NCBI RefSeq assembly: GCF_001438655.1
Contig: NZ_JQBR01000002.1
Location: forward strand, 180,201 to 244,200
DNA from: Pediococcus cellicola
GTDB taxonomy: Bacteria; Bacillota; Bacilli; Lactobacillales; Lactobacillaceae
Direction of reading: 5' to 3'
DNA length: 64,000 nt
The notes below the pieces were generated by a model. It did no database searches, was not told the origin of the DNA, and worked only from the letters and a program-made list of their open reading frames with translations. Positions 1-8,743 of this stretch are shown piece by piece (within the stretch, counting starts at the first letter, position 1; each line of letters starts with the position of its first letter). The translations under genes were made by a program, and so were the position numbers.

Positions 1-1
1 T

Positions 2-1474
2 TCTTGGACATTTAGTTTTTTTGATTTTATCTACGTCTTTTTAGGCGGTCTGCTTCTGGGTACCATTTTAGGCAGCCTGCTCGTTTCACTCCGGACCTTT
101 CTCATAAACCATCGTTTGGATAATTCATCCGTCATTGTCACGATGGGACTTTTAACGCCGTTTTTTGTTTATTTTGTTGCCGAATTTTTACATGTATCGG
201 GAATTTTAGCTGTGGTTGCTGCTGGCTTAATCCATGGTATTCAGCAGGGGCGTTTACGATTAACCTCGACTAAGTTACAAGTCGTCAGCAATACAACTTG
301 GGAGGTCCTCTCAGACAACTTAAACGGGTTTGTTTTTGTCCTCTTGGGAATTTCCTTACCAACCGTTATTGCCGATATTTCTTACCGAAACAACACCTTC
401 TTGTTGCTCTTAACAGGCGTCAGCATCTTACTTTACAGCGTAATGACACTGTTGCGTTACTTTTGGTTACGGATGGGATTTGCCACTATTAGGGTTCGTC
501 CTGAGTATAAAAACACAAATTGTTGGATCATCGCTTTAAATGGTATCCACGGAACAATTACTTTAGCGATGGCCTTCTCCTTGCCGTTAACTCTTCACGG
601 TTCGCCATTTCCTTACCGGAATGATCTACTGTTTATGTCTGCCATGGTGATTATCTTGAGCATGCTTGTGCCTTCACTTATTTTACCTATTTTGTTACCA
701 CGTCAAAAAGCGCCGTTCCTACCAGAAGACGCTACCGCGGCCAGACAACGTATGATTAACTACGCCGTTCAAAAAATAACCGAATTAAACGAGGACCCTT
801 TGGAAACGCAAGCCGTCATTGCCACTTTGCACAGCCAAAACAAGCCTGAAATAATTAAGAATCGCCATATTTTGAAGCAATTATTTGCCCAAACTCGTGA
901 TGTCGAAAATGAGGTTTTAGATGAGATGGTAACCAACGAAGAGATTACCGAAAAAGATCGTCGTTTATACCAACGAACCATGCTGCTACGCGACGTACGG
1001 CTTGATAACAGCATTCTTAAAAGCCTCTGGTTGCAGCTCTCGTACCGGTTCATTTATAATTTTAAACGGTTAACTCATGGCAAACTATGGCGCCGAAAAC
1101 GACAAGAAATTCAGCATAACCCCGCTTTAATGAAAAAATTTAAAAGTAAGCATGATACCCTTGTCGAAATCGAAAACCGAACTACCCAGCGTGTTTTTGA
1201 ATATCTCCAAAGCCCCAAAGTGAATAAAGAAAATCCGACTGATATTTCAATCGTCCAGCGGTACTATCGCGAACGTCACCGCCGTTATCAAAACAGTTCT
1301 GACAGCAATGATATTCAAGAGGAACTCTTTATTAAGGCTTTTCAATTTGAATACAACTTTGTTCAAAATGAGCTGAGCGAGAAGCGCCTAACACGTGAAT
1401 TAGCCACCGCTTTGTATGAACAAATTTCCAACGATGAATTAATTTATATGCAAAATGATGAACTATACGATTAA
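2..1474 (+). CDS. Na+/H+ (cation/proton) antiporter, CPA1/NhaP-like, 5' end outside window
   Basis: The reading frame is open to the first base of the window, so the gene begins upstream and only the C-terminal portion is seen. It has several membrane segments in the first 230 residues shown, including a stretch with GIHGTITLAMA that resembles the conserved G-x-R/H-G region of NhaP-type antiporters. A long hydrophilic cytoplasmic tail of about 250 residues follows, as in NhaP/NhaK-type exchangers. The expected role is exchange of Na+ or K+ for protons across the cell membrane. A strong terminator follows the stop codon. Family call is firm; ion specificity is not visible. Confidence 0.85.
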   Translation, partial: SWTFSFFDFIYVFLGGLLLGTILGSLLVSLRTFLINHRLDNSSVIVTMGLLTPFFVYFVAEFLHVSGILAVVAAGLIHGIQQGRLRLTSTKLQVVSNTTWEVLSDNLNGFVFVLLGISLPTVIADISYRNNTFLLLLTGVSILLYSVMTLLRYFWLRMGFATIRVRPEYKNTNCWIIALNGIHGTITLAMAFSLPLTLHGSPFPYRNDLLFMSAMVIILSMLVPSLILPILLPRQKAPFLPEDATAARQRMINYAVQKITELNEDPLETQAVIATLHSQNKPEIIKNRHILKQLFAQTRDVENEVLDEMVTNEEITEKDRRLYQRTMLLRDVRLDNSILKSLWLQLSYRFIYNFKRLTHGKLWRRKRQEIQHNPALMKKFKSKHDTLVEIENRTTQRVFEYLQSPKVNKENPTDISIVQRYYRERHRRYQNSSDSNDIQEELFIKAFQFEYNFVQNELSEKRLTRELATALYEQISNDELIYMQNDELYD

Positions 1475-1485
1475 ATCTTAATCTA

Positions 1486-1520
1486 ATAGAGGCTAGGGAA
1501 ATAGTTTCCCTAGCCTCTTT
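1486..1520 (+). terminator. Rho-independent terminator of the antiporter gene
   Basis: A perfect 13-bp stem (GAGGCTAGGGAAA with its complement around a 3-nt loop) is followed by a short T run. It starts 12 bases after the antiporter stop codon. The GAG-(A/G)-CTGG style of stem recurs at other terminators in this window. Confidence 0.85.
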
Positions 1521-1614
1521 CTGTCTCTGATCTTGAATAGTCAAAACTGAAGAAAAGAATTTAATCCTCTGCTTAGCTACAAAAGCCAAACGATCCAAAA
1601 GACGAATCATTCGC

Positions 1615-1638
1615 TTTTTAGGCCATGCTCGAAGTCAA
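1615..1638 (+). repeat. Dispersed intergenic motif, copy 1
   Basis: The stretch contains GGCCATGCTCGAAGTCAA. Close relatives lie at 11478-11500 (same strand) and 41239-41262 (opposite strand), each within 130 bases of a GAG-type terminator. Its function is unknown. Confidence 0.5.
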
Positions 1639-1685
1639 CATTTTTTCAGTCTCCTTTTATCTGTTTTCAGATTTGTCCGGCACCT

Positions 1686-2621
1686 TTATTTCACGTACTT
1701 AGCTAAAAATTTGCGAACTGTTTTTTGATAAACCTTAGGCTGTGTTGCCATTGATTTAGCATGCGTCGCCCCTTTAACAATCAACAGCTGCTTAGGCCCC
1801 TTGGCTGCTTTGTACAACGGATAAACCATCCGTGTTGGTACAAAAGTATCTTTATCTCCATGAATAAACAGCATAGGCCGGTGATTTTTCGTCACCTGCT
1901 TTAAGGCACTTGCTTCCTTAAAGTTATAGCCGGCTCGTACTTGTGTCATCATACTTACTGATGGTACTAATGGCCAGTATGGTAAATGATACATAGTTTT
2001 TGCTTCATACGTAATCTCATCATTTACGGACGTGTACCCACAATCTTCAACATAGGCTTTTAATTGCTTGGGTACATTTTTTTCGCCACTAACCATCATA
2101 GTGGTTGCACCGCCCATGCTGACACCGTACATGACGAGCTGCTGATTTTGGCCTTCTCTTTTTAACAATAAATTCATCCATTTAATGTAATCTAACCGGT
2201 CTGGCCAGCCAAAACCAATATAGTTTCCTTGACTATCTCCTTGTCCGCGATCATCCGGAATTAAAACATTGTATCCCATTTTATGAAACATGGCTGCCGA
2301 AGCACCCATTCGCGTTTTGTTATCCATAAAACCGTGGGCAATAACAGCCGTTTTATCACTTTTATGTGCAGCCGGAATATAATACGCATCTAACTTTAGG
2401 TGCCCTGTGGCCGAGGTCTGATGCCAAGTCTGTTTTTTGACCTTTTGAAACCAATGTTTCTCTGAATATAATGGATCACTCTTTTTAAGCGTGTTTGAGC
2501 TACCCAAAAATTCCTTGTGTCCAGGTACAACAGCGACATGATAAAAATATGCCGCTGCCCCAACATCTGCTACTAACAACACAATGATAATGCCCAGAAA
2601 CCATTTCCAAAACTTTTTCAC
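1686..2621 (-). CDS. Membrane-anchored alpha/beta hydrolase (serine hydrolase)
   Basis: The N-terminus has one strongly hydrophobic segment (about residues 10-30) that should act as an uncleaved membrane anchor, so the enzyme domain probably faces outwards. The alpha/beta-hydrolase fold is shown by the oxyanion motif AHGF, the nucleophile elbow GVSMGG (Ser about 168), the acid in GDKDTFVP and His in GATHAKS. Substrate is unknown; homologues are usually annotated as esterases or peptidase-like hydrolases. I chose the GTG start at 2621 because AAGGG touches the upstream ATG (2630) directly but is well spaced for the GTG. A paralogue of the same length lies at 37198-38142. Confidence 0.85.
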   Translation of the reverse strand: MKKFWKWFLGIIIVLLVADVGAAAYFYHVAVVPGHKEFLGSSNTLKKSDPLYSEKHWFQKVKKQTWHQTSATGHLKLDAYYIPAAHKSDKTAVIAHGFMDNKTRMGASAAMFHKMGYNVLIPDDRGQGDSQGNYIGFGWPDRLDYIKWMNLLLKREGQNQQLVMYGVSMGGATTMMVSGEKNVPKQLKAYVEDCGYTSVNDEITYEAKTMYHLPYWPLVPSVSMMTQVRAGYNFKEASALKQVTKNHRPMLFIHGDKDTFVPTRMVYPLYKAAKGPKQLLIVKGATHAKSMATQPKVYQKTVRKFLAKYVK

Positions 2622-2890
2622 AATTTTCATCCCTTAATTAGTCGATTTAAAAAGTATACAGCTTTTTTAAGCTTCACGGCTAAATTTTTCCTAGTTACAA
2701 TGCTTGATACCCCTTTTGGAAGTTCCATCTAGTCCCGAATATACGCCAGTCAAGATACTTCCAGTTCATTTTTGTCTTATCTGTGACAAATAAGTCCAAA
2801 TGTCCCACCGAAACGCAAAAAATAGTGAACAACAGCAGCTAACGCAGTGTGGTTATGATAAAATTAACCTAACAGAAAGGAAGTAATTTT

Positions 2891-3316
2891 ATGTTTCCTG
2901 AAAGACTTCGTGCTCTCCGTCACGGCCAAAACATTACTTTGGAACAATTAGCGACGGATTTAAATAAACAATATCCAGGCCCAGCTGAAAAAGCAAACAC
3001 CTCTTCTCAAATCGGCAATTGGGAACGCGGTGTCCGCACCCCTTCCTATGTCGAGGTTCGTAAACTGGCGGAATATTTTGATGTCACCATGGATTATCTT
3101 AGTGGTAAGGCCGACCATGATGAATATGACCTAAGCAAACTATTTTTATCTGGCAAGCAATTAACTTTTAATCACAAAGTGCTTACCAGCGAAGATCGTT
3201 ATGAACTTTTCCAACTCATGGATGGCTATCTTCACGGTAAAAATCGACGAACCACCCATCCAGATAATGACCAGCAAGAAGAACTTGATTTGGGTTTGGA
3301 TGAGAATAAAAAATAG
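2891..3316 (+). CDS. XRE-family transcriptional regulator
   Basis: This 141-residue protein has a Cro/CI helix-turn-helix over roughly residues 4-72, containing LRALRHGQNITLEQLA, IGNWERG and LAEYFDVTMDYLSG, the usual end of this domain. The acidic C-terminal third has no recognised ligand domain. An AGAAAGGAAG ribosome binding site precedes the ATG, and a TATGAT-like -10 lies about 40 bases upstream. It lies 27 bases ahead of a methyltransferase-like gene and may be co-transcribed with it. The regulon is unknown. Confidence 0.85.
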   Translation: MFPERLRALRHGQNITLEQLATDLNKQYPGPAEKANTSSQIGNWERGVRTPSYVEVRKLAEYFDVTMDYLSGKADHDEYDLSKLFLSGKQLTFNHKVLTSEDRYELFQLMDGYLHGKNRRTTHPDNDQQEELDLGLDENKK

Positions 3317-3343
3317 CACATACAAAATTTAAGGTGAGAGCGA

Positions 3344-4195
3344 TTGAACGGAAAAAAATTAAAGAAAATACGTCAACAGGCGCGCATAACAAAAAAACGA
3401 AGCAACACAAACAACTATCTGGACGATATCCGAAAATACGATACTTTATTTCAAGATTTTCCCCAAATTAGTTTTTTGACGCATAACGTTTTAGAAAGCG
3501 ACCGTCTTATCTCGCAGGGGCTCCCACCACAATCTCTGCCTTTGCTGCAGGTCCCTGATAATTTTCAGGACACCTTATTTCAGGCTATTCTCAAAAAGTA
3601 CCCAATGGGAGATTCTCGTGGTGATGCTTTATGGAACCGGTACACACATGCTTTGCCCAACCTAGATAAACAATTACGCTCTTTCAGAGATTATTTGGAA
3701 GCACATTATGGCATGTGGGCTTATATTGCTGCCCCATTTCTCAAAGACTTAGCTCACTTTATCAATGGTGCGCCTACTCTTGAAGTCATGGCAGGCAATG
3801 GCTATATCTCAGCAGGTTTGCAGCAATTAGGTCAACCGATAATTGCCACAGATAGCAAAGACTGGACCAAAGAAAACGAAACTGGCAAACATGCGTTAAC
3901 AGATATTGAACCACTGTCTGCTTTGAATGCTTGGGAAAAATATCAGCGTCAGATAAAGTTCGTAATCATGTCTTGGTCCCCAGATGGCGTTCCCGTAGAC
4001 TGGCAGCTTCTAAAGGCCATTCGTGAATCCAGCTCAGACGTTCAATTAATTTGTATTGGTGAAAAATTTGGCAGCTCAGGAAGCCGCCAGTTTTGGAAAA
4101 ATGCGTCCTATGTTGATCCAGAAGGTACCAAGAAATTAAATCAACATTTTTCTCACTTCGATTTGGTTCATGATCAGGTTTATTTGATCCAATAG
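3344..4195 (+). CDS. SAM-dependent methyltransferase-like protein
   Basis: The middle of the protein has LEVMAGNGYISAGL, which looks like motif I of class I methyltransferases (E/D-x-G-x-G-x-I/L). It is followed by an acidic residue after the next strand (IIATDSKDW) and a motif IV-like VIMSWSPDG. The N-terminal about 90 residues are basic, then linker-like. The substrate cannot be read. It starts with TTG, supported by AAGGTGAG about 6 bases upstream, and lies 27 bases after the XRE regulator. A strong terminator ends the transcript. Another Rossmann-type enzyme is possible but less likely. Confidence 0.6.
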   Translation: MNGKKLKKIRQQARITKKRSNTNNYLDDIRKYDTLFQDFPQISFLTHNVLESDRLISQGLPPQSLPLLQVPDNFQDTLFQAILKKYPMGDSRGDALWNRYTHALPNLDKQLRSFRDYLEAHYGMWAYIAAPFLKDLAHFINGAPTLEVMAGNGYISAGLQQLGQPIIATDSKDWTKENETGKHALTDIEPLSALNAWEKYQRQIKFVIMSWSPDGVPVDWQLLKAIRESSSDVQLICIGEKFGSSGSRQFWKNASYVDPEGTKKLNQHFSHFDLVHDQVYLIQ

Positions 4196-4213
4196 TTTCT
4201 TATAATCTATATA

Positions 4214-4257
4214 AAAAAAGAGGTTACAGAAAAATTGCTTTTTCTGTAACCTCTTTT
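4214..4257 (+). terminator. Rho-independent terminator
   Basis: A perfect stem of about 16 bp (AGAGGTTACAGAAAAA and complement, 4-nt loop) with A- and T-rich flanks follows the methyltransferase-like gene. It could work in both directions. The following 4258-4525 holds no convincing gene. Confidence 0.85.
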
Positions 4258-4525
4258 GAACGGTACTTGATTACTCAAATAGATTTTGCACGGTTCACAC
4301 ATGCGCCATCAGATGTTCCACAAAAATCCGGTGGAAAAACACATCCCGTTCCAAGAAAAATCACTAGTCACTCGAAAGTGAAACAACCGAAGTTGCCTGA
4401 TTCTGCTCGACTCATCGCATACCAAAAGCATAACACGTTTTCCCATAAATTGCCAATCAACCTACTAGTCATTTTGAAAGTTTCAGTATATGATTAGGGT
4501 AGTTTTTACGAGAATGGAGCTCTTT

Positions 4526-5152
4526 ATGTTAAATTTAGCCATTGATTTTTTTATTCATCCACTCAACTACATTGTCCCGTTAGCCGACAAATTAAATGGT
4601 TGGGTCTATTTGATTTTATTCATCTGGATCTTTTTAGAAACTGCATACCTTTTCTTTTCGTTTCTACCTGGTCAATCTGTCCTGTTTCTCACAAGTACCA
4701 TCGCCGCTACACCACATTCTAAACTCAACTTATTTATTTTATTCATCGTCTTTTTGGCTGCCGCCACGATCGGATCTATTGTTAAGTTTCACCGTGGCGA
4801 AAAAATGGGTAAGGGTTCTAAAATAAGCAAGGAGATTCAGGCCTCTGACCAAATGGAAAAAACCAAGGCTTTCTTTCACCACAATGAAAGAAGTTCCTTA
4901 ATTCTTTCGCGCTTTGTGCCTTTTCTAGGCTTGTTTGTCCCTATTATTGCAGGCAATTCAGACATGAGTTTTCGCAAATTTAACAAACTCAATTTTTTAG
5001 GCGCACTACTTTGGGTAGGCGTGTGCTGTTTAGCAGGTTTTTACCTAGGGCGCACGCCATTTGTTCAAAAGTACTTTACCTTAATTTTCTTCATGTTAGC
5101 CTTACTACCTATTCTCAGCAAACAGCTCTATAAACTTTTGGCGCACAAATGA
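4526..5152 (+). CDS. DedA family membrane protein (SNARE-associated/VTT domain)
   Basis: The protein has about five hydrophobic segments and the DedA/VTT signature. This comprises an acidic residue and proline-glycine loop (ETAYLFFSFLPGQSVLF) near the first helices, and LSRFVPFLGLFVPIIAG followed by a Gly-rich helix near the middle. DedA proteins act in the cytoplasmic membrane as proton-linked transporters or lipid scramblases. Start chosen at the ATG with GGAG six bases upstream; an ATG 36 bases earlier is in frame but lacks a ribosome binding site. Its stop codon lies inside a hairpin shared with the convergent neighbour. Confidence 0.85.
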   Translation: MLNLAIDFFIHPLNYIVPLADKLNGWVYLILFIWIFLETAYLFFSFLPGQSVLFLTSTIAATPHSKLNLFILFIVFLAAATIGSIVKFHRGEKMGKGSKISKEIQASDQMEKTKAFFHHNERSSLILSRFVPFLGLFVPIIAGNSDMSFRKFNKLNFLGALLWVGVCCLAGFYLGRTPFVQKYFTLIFFMLALLPILSKQLYKLLAHK

Positions 5153-5172
5153 CCTATTGGTGCGCTTTTTTT
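5139..5172. terminator. Hairpin terminator shared by two convergent genes
   Basis: GCGCAC (5141-5146) pairs with GTGCGC (5160-5165), followed by seven T on the plus strand. The stem contains the last codons of the DedA gene on one side and those of the convergent small gene on the other. The loop holds both stop codons. Confidence 0.7.
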
Positions 5173-5381
5173 AATTGCCAAATTCGCCAAACAACTAAGA
5201 CGATCACATACAAGAACGTCACACCCAAGATGGTCCCCCAACTTAAATAAATCGTTTTCGTGAAGACGAACCCAATTAAGCGATAAATCACCAGCACGAC
5301 AAAAAGACTGGCAATACTTATGCCAGCATCTTGATACCATTTTCTTTTTTTATTTAAAAATTCATGTATTTTATTCTTCAT
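5154..5381 (-). CDS. Small two-helix membrane protein
   Basis: The 75-residue product has a basic N-terminus (KNKIHEFLNKKRKW) and two hydrophobic helices (about residues 20-42 and 46-65), ending in a basic tail. I do not recognise the family. The ATG at 5381 has GAGGG eight bases upstream. A TTG 15 bases earlier would overlap the L,D-transpeptidase stop codon by four bases. It is the last gene of a three-gene minus-strand operon with the L,D-transpeptidase, so a cell-envelope role is a reasonable guess. Confidence 0.65.
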   Translation of the reverse strand: MKNKIHEFLNKKRKWYQDAGISIASLFVVLVIYRLIGFVFTKTIYLSWGTILGVTFLYVIVLVVWRIWQLKKAHQ

Positions 5382-5392
5382 AATCCAATCCC

Positions 5393-6034
5393 TCAATGGA
5401 TAACAACTTTTGTTCCTTCTTTAATATGTGTATATAACCATTTAGCATCCGGAACTGACAACCGTACACAACCGTGTGAATTAGCTTTTTTTCCTAGTTT
5501 TTCAGCTTCATTGACAAGGAACTTTCCTTGCTGATCCGTGGGTACTGAATGGAATAAATAAATACCATGATCTTTCCAAGAAACATAATACTTTGCGCCC
5601 TCTTTGGATTGCGCATTATAGAAAAACTCCCCACGTTCAGCCTGAATATGGTAAGTACCCGTCGGTGTCGAATTATTCTCGCCGGTGGACGCATACATTG
5701 TGTACAATCGGGTTTGTTTGTTTCGAATATAAACCCGCTGCTTTGCAATAGACACATCCAACCATACATCAGTGTACTTTGTTAAATCCGGATAAGGCTT
5801 GACCTCTGAGGATTTTTGCCAATTCACGGCACGCATATAAGCTGGGCGTTTAGGTTTAGTTGCCTTTTTTGCTTTTTTCGAGGACTTCTTTTCTTTTGGG
5901 AGATTCGAGACCGTAACTTGGTCCAAATTTTGTTTTTTAACCTTAGTTGTTGCCGGATGAAAACGTAAACTAATCAGAAAAATCACAAGAAATAGTATGC
6001 CGCCAACCGTCAACATTTTACTTAAACGACTCAT
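5393..6034 (-). CDS. L,D-transpeptidase (YkuD domain)
   Basis: A short cytoplasmic tail and one N-terminal hydrophobic helix (about residues 8-27) anchor the protein. A Lys/Ser-rich linker follows, then a YkuD catalytic domain with the histidine and SHGCVRLS motif that carries the active-site cysteine. Such enzymes make or edit 3-3 peptidoglycan cross-links or attach proteins to the wall, outside the membrane. The start is an ATG with AGAGG six bases upstream; a TTG two codons earlier is less well placed. It lies nine bases downstream of the preceding minus-strand gene. Confidence 0.9.
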   Translation of the reverse strand: MSRLSKMLTVGGILFLVIFLISLRFHPATTKVKKQNLDQVTVSNLPKEKKSSKKAKKATKPKRPAYMRAVNWQKSSEVKPYPDLTKYTDVWLDVSIAKQRVYIRNKQTRLYTMYASTGENNSTPTGTYHIQAERGEFFYNAQSKEGAKYYVSWKDHGIYLFHSVPTDQQGKFLVNEAEKLGKKANSHGCVRLSVPDAKWLYTHIKEGTKVVIH

Positions 6035-6043
6035 ACGCAACCT

Positions 6044-6505
6044 CTACTTTGACGCTTCTTTTTTCGCATCTAAATTTTCGAACTGTAACGCTACCCAGTC
6101 GCTAATATTTTGAAAGACGTCGGCATCGCCAGCCAAGAAATCGTCAACGCTCCCCATCAAATCAATTCGCAAATGAGAGGGATTGATAGCTTCAGCCTCA
6201 AAAATAGCATAGAGCTGAACCTCATACTCTGTATCAGCTTCCGTTAATTGTTCAATTTTATTCGGGTAGGCAAACGGTAAATTAATAATGTTAGTTTGTA
6301 ATCGGAGCAAAACTTCTTTGCGGATAGTGACGTCAGCCTCTGCCACAGCCGTTTTACTAAGTGCAGCTTGTAAGTAATCAAAGACGGGTTTCAATGCTCC
6401 TGTAGGATCTTTTTTGAGCTTTGTACTCGTTATTTTAAAGTTTTCACGTTCAAATTTATCGTCACGAATCGTTTCTAATAGATCACTTGATTTAATTTTC
6501 ATCAT
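6044..6505 (-). CDS. Conserved hypothetical acidic protein
   Basis: This soluble protein of about 153 residues is acidic, with a Lys-rich N-terminal third and no membrane segment. The alternating pattern in the middle (VTIRKEVLLRLQTNIINLPF, then YEVQLYAIFEAEAI) suggests beta-strands, loosely like small SecB-type chaperones, but I do not claim that family. It is the first gene of the operon with the L,D-transpeptidase. AGGAG lies five bases before the chosen ATG, and a second ATG follows immediately. Confidence 0.6.
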   Translation of the reverse strand: MMKIKSSDLLETIRDDKFERENFKITSTKLKKDPTGALKPVFDYLQAALSKTAVAEADVTIRKEVLLRLQTNIINLPFAYPNKIEQLTEADTEYEVQLYAIFEAEAINPSHLRIDLMGSVDDFLAGDADVFQNISDWVALQFENLDAKKEASK

Positions 6506-6596
6506 CGTCACTCCTAAGTTGGTTAAAGCTTACCTACTTAGTCTACCATCTGTGCAGAAAGTTACAAATTACAATTGTTTTACTAAAATAAAACCA

Positions 6597-6633
6597 CAAA
6601 AAAATGCCAGGCTAACCGAAATTAGCCTGACAC
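6597..6633 (-). terminator. Minus-strand terminator with no intact gene upstream
   Basis: CAGGCTAA pairs with TTAGCCTG across a 6-nt loop, and on the minus strand the stem is followed by seven T. No intact minus-strand gene feeds it, but a short coding-like relic ends inside the stem. Confidence 0.65.
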
Positions 6634-6707
6634 GAAATTAATGGTGGTATCTGTATCACCATCACCAATGTACCTACATTGTAATCGCCTTCTTCTAAAA
6701 AATCTAG
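6622..6707 (-). pseudogene. Possible 3' relic of a lost minus-strand gene
   Basis: Reading the minus strand, one frame gives LDFLEEGDYNVGTL and the adjacent frame continues as GDGDTDTTINFVSG then stop, inside the terminator stem. A single frameshift would join them. This looks like the tail of a protein whose front part has been replaced by the AT-rich segment to the right. The parent family is not recognised and the piece is short, so the call is tentative. Confidence 0.3.
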
Positions 6708-6820
6708 TATAATGCTTAGAAATTATGTATCCCTGAAAACACGATTATTGGGTCGAATACAGCGTGTAAATTCAAATCTTTTATAAATTTAAAACGCCAT
6801 TAGTTCTGATTCGATTTTTT

Positions 6821-6973
6821 TCAAAAATGCCGATAAGCACAATGGCTCGCTATATTTATTACTGTATTAGGATCAATCTTAGTCACACATTCATCAGAAA
6901 AATTTTTTAAGTGATTCTCTCCACCAAGTAATGCACTACATTTTGACAAAAGTATGGCTATAAAAGCCACCAA
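6821..6973 (-). other. Small ORF or gene relic in the AT-rich islet
   Basis: A 50-codon minus-strand frame runs from a TTG to a TGA. It has a hydrophobic head (LVAFIAILL) followed by a Cys-containing tail (SKCSALLGGENHLKNF, then DECVTKIDPN). No clear ribosome binding site was found, and the frame stays open only a few codons further upstream before a stop. It could be a remnant or a small secreted peptide; the evidence does not decide. Confidence 0.2.
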
Positions 6974-7197
6974 CCGGAGACAATAATACCAATTAATCTA
7001 AAATAATTGCTTTTTTTATAACCTACATTTGCAACCGAACCAGGAAAATTATCACGAACAATGATAATGGTAACAACTTATTTTTTCATATGTTCAAACG
7101 TTATGTTCTCTAAAAGCCACTCGATAAATTAAAATTTAACTATAAAATAATGTGAAAATGATTGCAAAAAGATGTACACTAGATCTATTCAACTAGC

Positions 7198-7260
7198 ATG
7201 CAAGTCTCTAAAAAACAAAAAAAGCGACAATACATCACGGAATTACTATATCGACAGTAA
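7198..7260 (+). other. Candidate leader peptide ahead of the ABC-F gene
   Basis: An ATG opens a 20-codon frame encoding a very basic peptide (MQVSKKQKKRQY...) that stops 52 bases before the ABC-F start. Resistance ABC-F genes are often controlled by ribosome stalling on short leader peptides. No strong ribosome binding site and no obvious terminator/antiterminator pair was found here, so this remains a suggestion. Confidence 0.2.
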
Positions 7261-7312
7261 GTATCGTACATAATCTACTACTAAAAACAATAAATAAAAA
7301 ACGAGGCAAATA

Positions 7313-8743
7313 ATGGTTATCACTCTAAAGAATATTTCTTATATAACGCCAAGCGGCATAAAACTTTTCAAAAACGTCACTTTAAATATTGATGCCACTT
7401 GGAAGACTGGACTTATGGGCCCAAATGGCGTGGGAAAATCAACTCTACTAAATATATTAATAAAAAGAATCACCCCCTCAAGTGGACACGTTTCAAACAA
7501 TATAAAAGCAGGTTACTTTTCAAATTCTGTTAATTCTGAGATTAATTCATCAATTACTGTAAGTCGGTATATTCATAACCATGTACACGATTTATCTTCC
7601 TTTAATAAGATGTGGTATGCATTCAAATTAAAAGACCAGTTAAAAAAACAGCTTCTAAAATCGTTAAGTAGTGGTGAACTAACTAAACTTTTATTATCCA
7701 TTTTATTAAGCAATCATTATGATTATTACATTTTAGATGAACCTACAGTTTCTTTAGATACTGACGGAATTGACACGCTTAAAGACATTCTTAATACCAA
7801 AAACGGTTTTTTAATTGCGAGTCATGATGCCAATTTTTTGAGTGATATAACTAATCATACAATGATTGTTGATAATCAACAGATTTCTTTATATAAAACT
7901 AACACGCTTTCTGCTGCAAACACTCAACGCCGTGTGACAGAGAGCCAAGATAAACAAATACAAAGGGAAAAGAAATCTATTGAATTACTTAAACAAAAAT
8001 CAACTACTTTACGTGAATGGGATAAAAAATCTAACTCAGATAATACGAAGTTTATAAAACGAGCCAAAAGTATCGAAAAAAGAATCGACAAACTTACTAA
8101 AGAAATTCCCAATATAGATAAAGAAATCAAAAATAATCAGTTAAATTCAAGCTCAACCTATTATAAGGCTACCTTAACAGTTGAAAACTTTTCAGTAGGA
8201 TATAATGAATATCCTCTTTTTAATCCCATTAGTTTTTCCGCAAAACCTGGTAAAATAATTAGCCTTCATGGTCATAATGGTATTGGTAAAAGCTCTTTTT
8301 TAAACTTTATTAATCACACAGCCTCAAATCAATTAAATAGTATTGGTAAACTACACATTTCGACTAATGCAATCACACTAGTTTCAAAAACACGGACTCA
8401 CCGACAATCTATTCTAAAGTTGGCCAAAAATAACTATGGCACTGATTTCATTAATGGCGTGCACAAACTAGGCATCGTTAGAGACAAATTTAACACACCA
8501 ATTATAAATTTAAGCTCTGGTGAACAAAAGAAAATTGATTTATTACTGAGTTTGCTTGATAAGAGTGCCTTAATACTCTGGGACGAACCTAGTAACTATA
8601 TTGACGTACGTACCATTCAAATGCTAATCGATTTTGTGAAAATACAATCTAAAACAATTGTTGTCGTTGATCACAATTTTGATTTCCTTAAACATATATC
8701 TGATCAAATTATAAATTTATCAGCAGTAACGAATGCAGATTAG
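7313..8743 (+). CDS. ABC-F family ATPase, ribosome-protection type candidate
   Basis: The protein has two ABC ATPase domains and no membrane segments, which defines ABC-F. Domain 1 has GPNGVGKST (about residues 36-44), SSGELTK and YYILDEP. A charged coiled linker of about 90 residues (about 195-285) follows. Domain 2 has GHNGIGKSS, LSSGEQKK and LILWDEPSN. At 476 residues it is slightly shorter than most Vga/Lsa/Msr proteins. Such proteins displace antibiotics from ribosomes or aid translation. The gene and its 670-base upstream region are visibly more AT-rich than their neighbours, which suggests acquisition. GAGG lies seven bases before the ATG. Confidence 0.85.
   Translation: MVITLKNISYITPSGIKLFKNVTLNIDATWKTGLMGPNGVGKSTLLNILIKRITPSSGHVSNNIKAGYFSNSVNSEINSSITVSRYIHNHVHDLSSFNKMWYAFKLKDQLKKQLLKSLSSGELTKLLLSILLSNHYDYYILDEPTVSLDTDGIDTLKDILNTKNGFLIASHDANFLSDITNHTMIVDNQQISLYKTNTLSAANTQRRVTESQDKQIQREKKSIELLKQKSTTLREWDKKSNSDNTKFIKRAKSIEKRIDKLTKEIPNIDKEIKNNQLNSSSTYYKATLTVENFSVGYNEYPLFNPISFSAKPGKIISLHGHNGIGKSSFLNFINHTASNQLNSIGKLHISTNAITLVSKTRTHRQSILKLAKNNYGTDFINGVHKLGIVRDKFNTPIINLSSGEQKKIDLLLSLLDKSALILWDEPSNYIDVRTIQMLIDFVKIQSKTIVVVDHNFDFLKHISDQIINLSAVTNAD

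Noticed and set aside
4267..4497. Open frame of 76 codons between the methyltransferase-like gene and DedA
   Set aside because: It starts with TTG without a ribosome binding site, right after a terminator, and its composition (no hydrophobic core, many Lys/Pro/Ser) does not look like protein.
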